Shown here: piece by piece, positions 5,035-6,486 of the stretch
Numbering within the stretch: position 1 is the first letter of the stretch
Layout of the letters: every line of letters starts with the position of its first letter
Source: Rhodobacter sp.
GTDB taxonomy: Bacteria; Pseudomonadota; Alphaproteobacteria; Rhodobacterales; Rhodobacteraceae
Assembly (NCBI GenBank): GCA_013824045.1
Contig: PNND01000484.1
Location: 1-6,486, forward strand
DNA length: 6,486 nt
Direction of reading: 5' to 3'
The notes under the pieces: generated by a model
Database searches by the model: none
What the model was told of the DNA's origin: nothing
Seen by the model: the letters and a program-made list of their open reading frames with translations, nothing else
Made by a program: the position numbers and the translations under genes

Positions 5035-5658
5035 TCACGCTACCCTTGTGCCTATGTGGCGGATCGCAAAGCGGAACGGCAACAGGGCGATCAGATCAAC
5101 GGCAATCTTTACACACCAGTCCGCGACGCCCAGCGAAACCCAGAATGGGACCGGACTTCCCACCCCCAGAAGGGGCACAGCTTCTGCCGCCCACGACACA
5201 TCATTGCCCGGCTCGATGAAGCTGAGCGAGGCCGAGAATGCGATTGTGAAAAAGATCGCCGTGTCGAGCGTGGAGCCTGCGAAGGTGGAAATGAACGGTG
5301 CTTTCCACCACGCCTGACGGCGCAGCCGGTCGAAGATCATGATATCCACAAGCTGTGCCAGCAGGAAGGCGATGGCCGATCCAAGGGCGACACGAAGGGT
5401 GACCAATGGGCCGAATTCGCCCATGATCTGCGTGCCGACGACCGAACAGGCCAGGCCCACGACAAAGCCCGCATAAACCACGCGCCTCGCGGCAGCCGGG
5501 CCTTCAAGGCGGTTCACGATATCAGAGACAAGAAAGGCCAGCGGATAGGTAAAGGCACCCCAGGTAAGCCACGTGCCGATCGGATGCTGGACAAGGATAT
5601 TCGAGGCCACCACGACGATGGCCATGGCGAGCACGCCATAAAGCGAAATGCGGGTCAT
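5035..5658 (-). CDS. yhhQ: VUT-family inner-membrane transporter, probable queuosine precursor transporter
   Basis: 207 aa, very hydrophobic, with about six membrane segments (roughly 5-23, 32-47, 61-78, 86-106, 123-143, 172-194). Family motifs visible are YPLAFLVSDIVNR (39-51, acidic residue within a helix), AQLVDIMIFDRLRR (101-114), STFAGSTLDTAIFF (124-137) and the C-terminal CVKIAVDLIALLPFR. E. coli YhhQ takes up preQ0/preQ1 for queuosine at tRNA G34; that substrate is inferred here. The ATG at 5658 gives the normal N terminus with a weak GGAA-type site about 9 bases upstream. A TTG near 5751 would add 31 residues of Arg/Gly-rich, non-conserved sequence and is rejected. No queuosine synthesis gene is in view. 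The next feature downstream is the unusual arfB leader. Confidence 0.88.
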   Translation of the reverse strand: MTRISLYGVLAMAIVVVASNILVQHPIGTWLTWGAFTYPLAFLVSDIVNRLEGPAAARRVVYAGFVVGLACSVVGTQIMGEFGPLVTLRVALGSAIAFLLAQLVDIMIFDRLRRQAWWKAPFISTFAGSTLDTAIFFTIAFSASLSFIEPGNDVSWAAEAVPLLGVGSPVPFWVSLGVADWCVKIAVDLIALLPFRFAIRHIGTRVA

Positions 5659-5696
5659 GTCTGTTTTTCCGTTTTGACAAGGTCGCGGAGACTTGG

Positions 5697-5726
5697 CCCC
5701 CCGCGCATCGGGGGACGCGCGCCCCC
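5697..5726 (-). promoter_or_regulatory. Alternating C/G blocks in the yhhQ leader, able to form competing hairpins
   Basis: On the plus strand C6 (5697-5702), seven bases, G5 (5710-5714), seven bases, C5 (5722-5726). The central G5 can pair with either flanking C block, and the two 7-nt spacers can pair with each other with one G.U. These three stems are mutually exclusive in the yhhQ mRNA, about 40-70 nt upstream of the start. No known preQ1 riboswitch consensus was found, so regulation is only a possibility. Confidence 0.35.
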
Positions 5727-5742
5727 TACGCCCCGCTCGTTG

Positions 5743-5756
5743 CACTGTCAACAGTG
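5743..5756 (-). promoter_or_regulatory. Palindrome CACTGT-CA-ACAGTG over a TTGACA hexamer: candidate yhhQ operator/promoter
   Basis: The two 6-bp arms are perfect reverse complements separated by 2 bp. On the minus strand the palindrome contains TTGACA (5751-5746), the best -35 hexamer before yhhQ. At 17 bp the -10 would be TAGGGG (5728-5723), which is weak. A dimeric repressor bound here would cover the -35. It lies 16 bp past the stop codon of the upstream gene. Confidence 0.35.
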
Positions 5757-5772
5757 TGGTGCGGCGGCTGGG

Positions 5773-6486
5773 TCAATCGGCCAGGCGGTACTCGACGATT
5801 TCGGTCGATTGAAAGAAGTTGAAATTGTCATCCGCCAGCAGCGTCAGCCAGATCGCGCCGTCCGGGCCGCGCCAAACCGATATGCCTTCGAGATTGTCAT
5901 GCAGACCGGGTTGGGTTTCCAGATCGGTGCGTTCATCTGACAGTTCGGTATCCGAAGTTGCAAAGCTACGCACACGGCTGGAAAACCCGGCCAGACCGTG
6001 CAATTCCCGCTCAAGCAGATAAAGCCGCCCATCCGGGCCGAAATCGGCCCCGACGGCCAGGTAGCCGCCATCGCGGCGCAGACCAAAAGGTTGATCCCAC
6101 ACACCGTCACGATAGCGCCAGACGGGGAAGGGGCGGTCCAGTTCGCCTGATCGTTCGGGAAGGGTATACAGCGTCCCATCCGGGCCGATGGCCAGCGCCT
6201 CGAGCGCCGAGTTGCGTTGCATCCGGCCGAATTCGCGCGGGCTGATCAGGTTTTGGGCGGGGCCGTCGATTGTGTCATAGCGCAGGATGCGGGCGATGTT
6301 TTCAAAGGACACATAGAGCGTGCCATCCGCCGCGAGGGCTAGACCTTCAGAGTCGTTGCGTCCGTCATCCAAGGGCGCCTCAAACCGGCCGCGCAGAAAG
6401 CGCATCGGCCGCGCGTCTACAGCAGTGATGCGCCCCTCGGCATCGCGGGTGATCTGCCCCCGCGTCCAAGCCCCGCGATCCGACAG
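5773..6486 (-). CDS. Phytase-like esterase-domain beta-propeller protein, 5'-truncated by the window
   Basis: 237 C-terminal residues are visible. The frame is open through 6486, so an internal ATG at 6405 is not the start. The sequence has the repeated blade pattern of the 'esterase-like activity of phytase' family: SDRGAW near the visible start, then [47 protein letters not shown] and [23 protein letters not shown] close to the C terminus. Such proteins are usually about 300-350 aa, often exported to the periplasm with an N-terminal signal peptide, which would lie beyond the window here. Phosphatase or phytase activity is a domain name only and has not been established for most members. The gene is followed on the same strand by yhhQ after 114 bp. 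Confidence 0.85.
   Translation of the reverse strand: MSDRGAWTRGQITRDAEGRITAVDARPMRFLRGRFEAPLDDGRNDSEGLALAADGTLYVSFENIARILRYDTIDGPAQNLISPREFGRMQRNSALEALAIGPDGTLYTLPERSGELDRPFPVWRYRDGVWDQPFGLRRDGGYLAVGADFGPDGRLYLLERELHGLAGFSSRVRSFATSDTELSDERTDLETQPGLHDNLEGISVWRGPDGAIWLTLLADDNFNFFQSTEIVEYRLAD

Noticed and set aside
4560..5219. 219-codon plus-strand ORF spanning the arfB leader
   Set aside because: It runs antisense through arfB and yhhQ and through the non-coding gap, with no family resemblance.
5659..5772. preQ1 riboswitch before the queuosine-precursor transporter
   Set aside because: I looked for the short preQ1-I pseudoknot pattern with its A-rich tail and downstream anti-Shine-Dalgarno; neither it nor another preQ1 class is apparent.
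5056..5940. 294-codon plus-strand ORF
   Set aside because: It lies antisense across yhhQ and the end of the phytase-like gene, has a biased charged composition and no recognisable domain; both minus-strand genes are clear family members.

Overview
The window is GC-rich (by eye roughly 60%) and tightly packed. The protein sequences and codon use look like an alphaproteobacterium, most likely Rhodobacterales (Paracoccus/Rhodobacter/Roseobacter type). That rests on remembered family resemblance, such as the short-N-terminus TrhO, the adjacent pncA-pncB pair and the VUT-type queuosine-precursor transporter; I could not run a search. Every protein-coding gene is an ordinary housekeeping or accessory-metabolic type. 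I see no insertion sequence, phage gene, CRISPR array, tRNA or rRNA gene.

Layout: 1-513 (+) is the C-terminal half of a MalK/UgpC-type sugar ABC transporter ATPase whose start lies outside the window. It meets, stop codon against stop codon, trhO (514-1416, -), a tRNA U34 hydroxylase. trhO is divergent from pncA-pncB (1520-3419, +), a two-gene NAD-salvage operon that turns nicotinamide into nicotinic acid and then nicotinate mononucleotide (Preiss-Handler route). pncB in turn runs tail to tail into a minus-strand pair: arfB (4352-4777, peptidyl-tRNA hydrolase for stalled ribosomes) and an APH-fold phosphotransferase of unknown substrate (3421-4359), which overlap by 8 bp. Upstream, also on the minus strand, are a six-helix VUT-family transporter, probably for a queuosine precursor (yhhQ, 5035-5658), and a phytase-like beta-propeller gene (5773 to beyond 6486) cut by the window edge.

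The most unusual stretch is the 257-bp gap between yhhQ and arfB. Read on the minus strand it holds, in order, a TTGACA hexamer, a Shine-Dalgarno region complementary to a 17-nt stretch at the 16S rRNA 3' end, an 18-codon GTG-initiated ORF, a small hairpin over that ORF's stop codon, a downstream segment able to pair with the Shine-Dalgarno, and a perfect 12-bp terminator-like hairpin just ahead of arfB. This is either a leader-peptide/attenuator controlling the ribosome-rescue gene or an independent ~180-nt small RNA/mini-mRNA. The sequence alone does not decide which.

Three of the genes bear on translation: TrhO (U34 modification), YhhQ (queuosine at G34) and ArfB (rescue). They are not in one operon, so a joint function is only a suggestion. 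The yhhQ leader also has a palindrome across a TTGACA hexamer and a run of alternating C/G blocks that can form competing hairpins.
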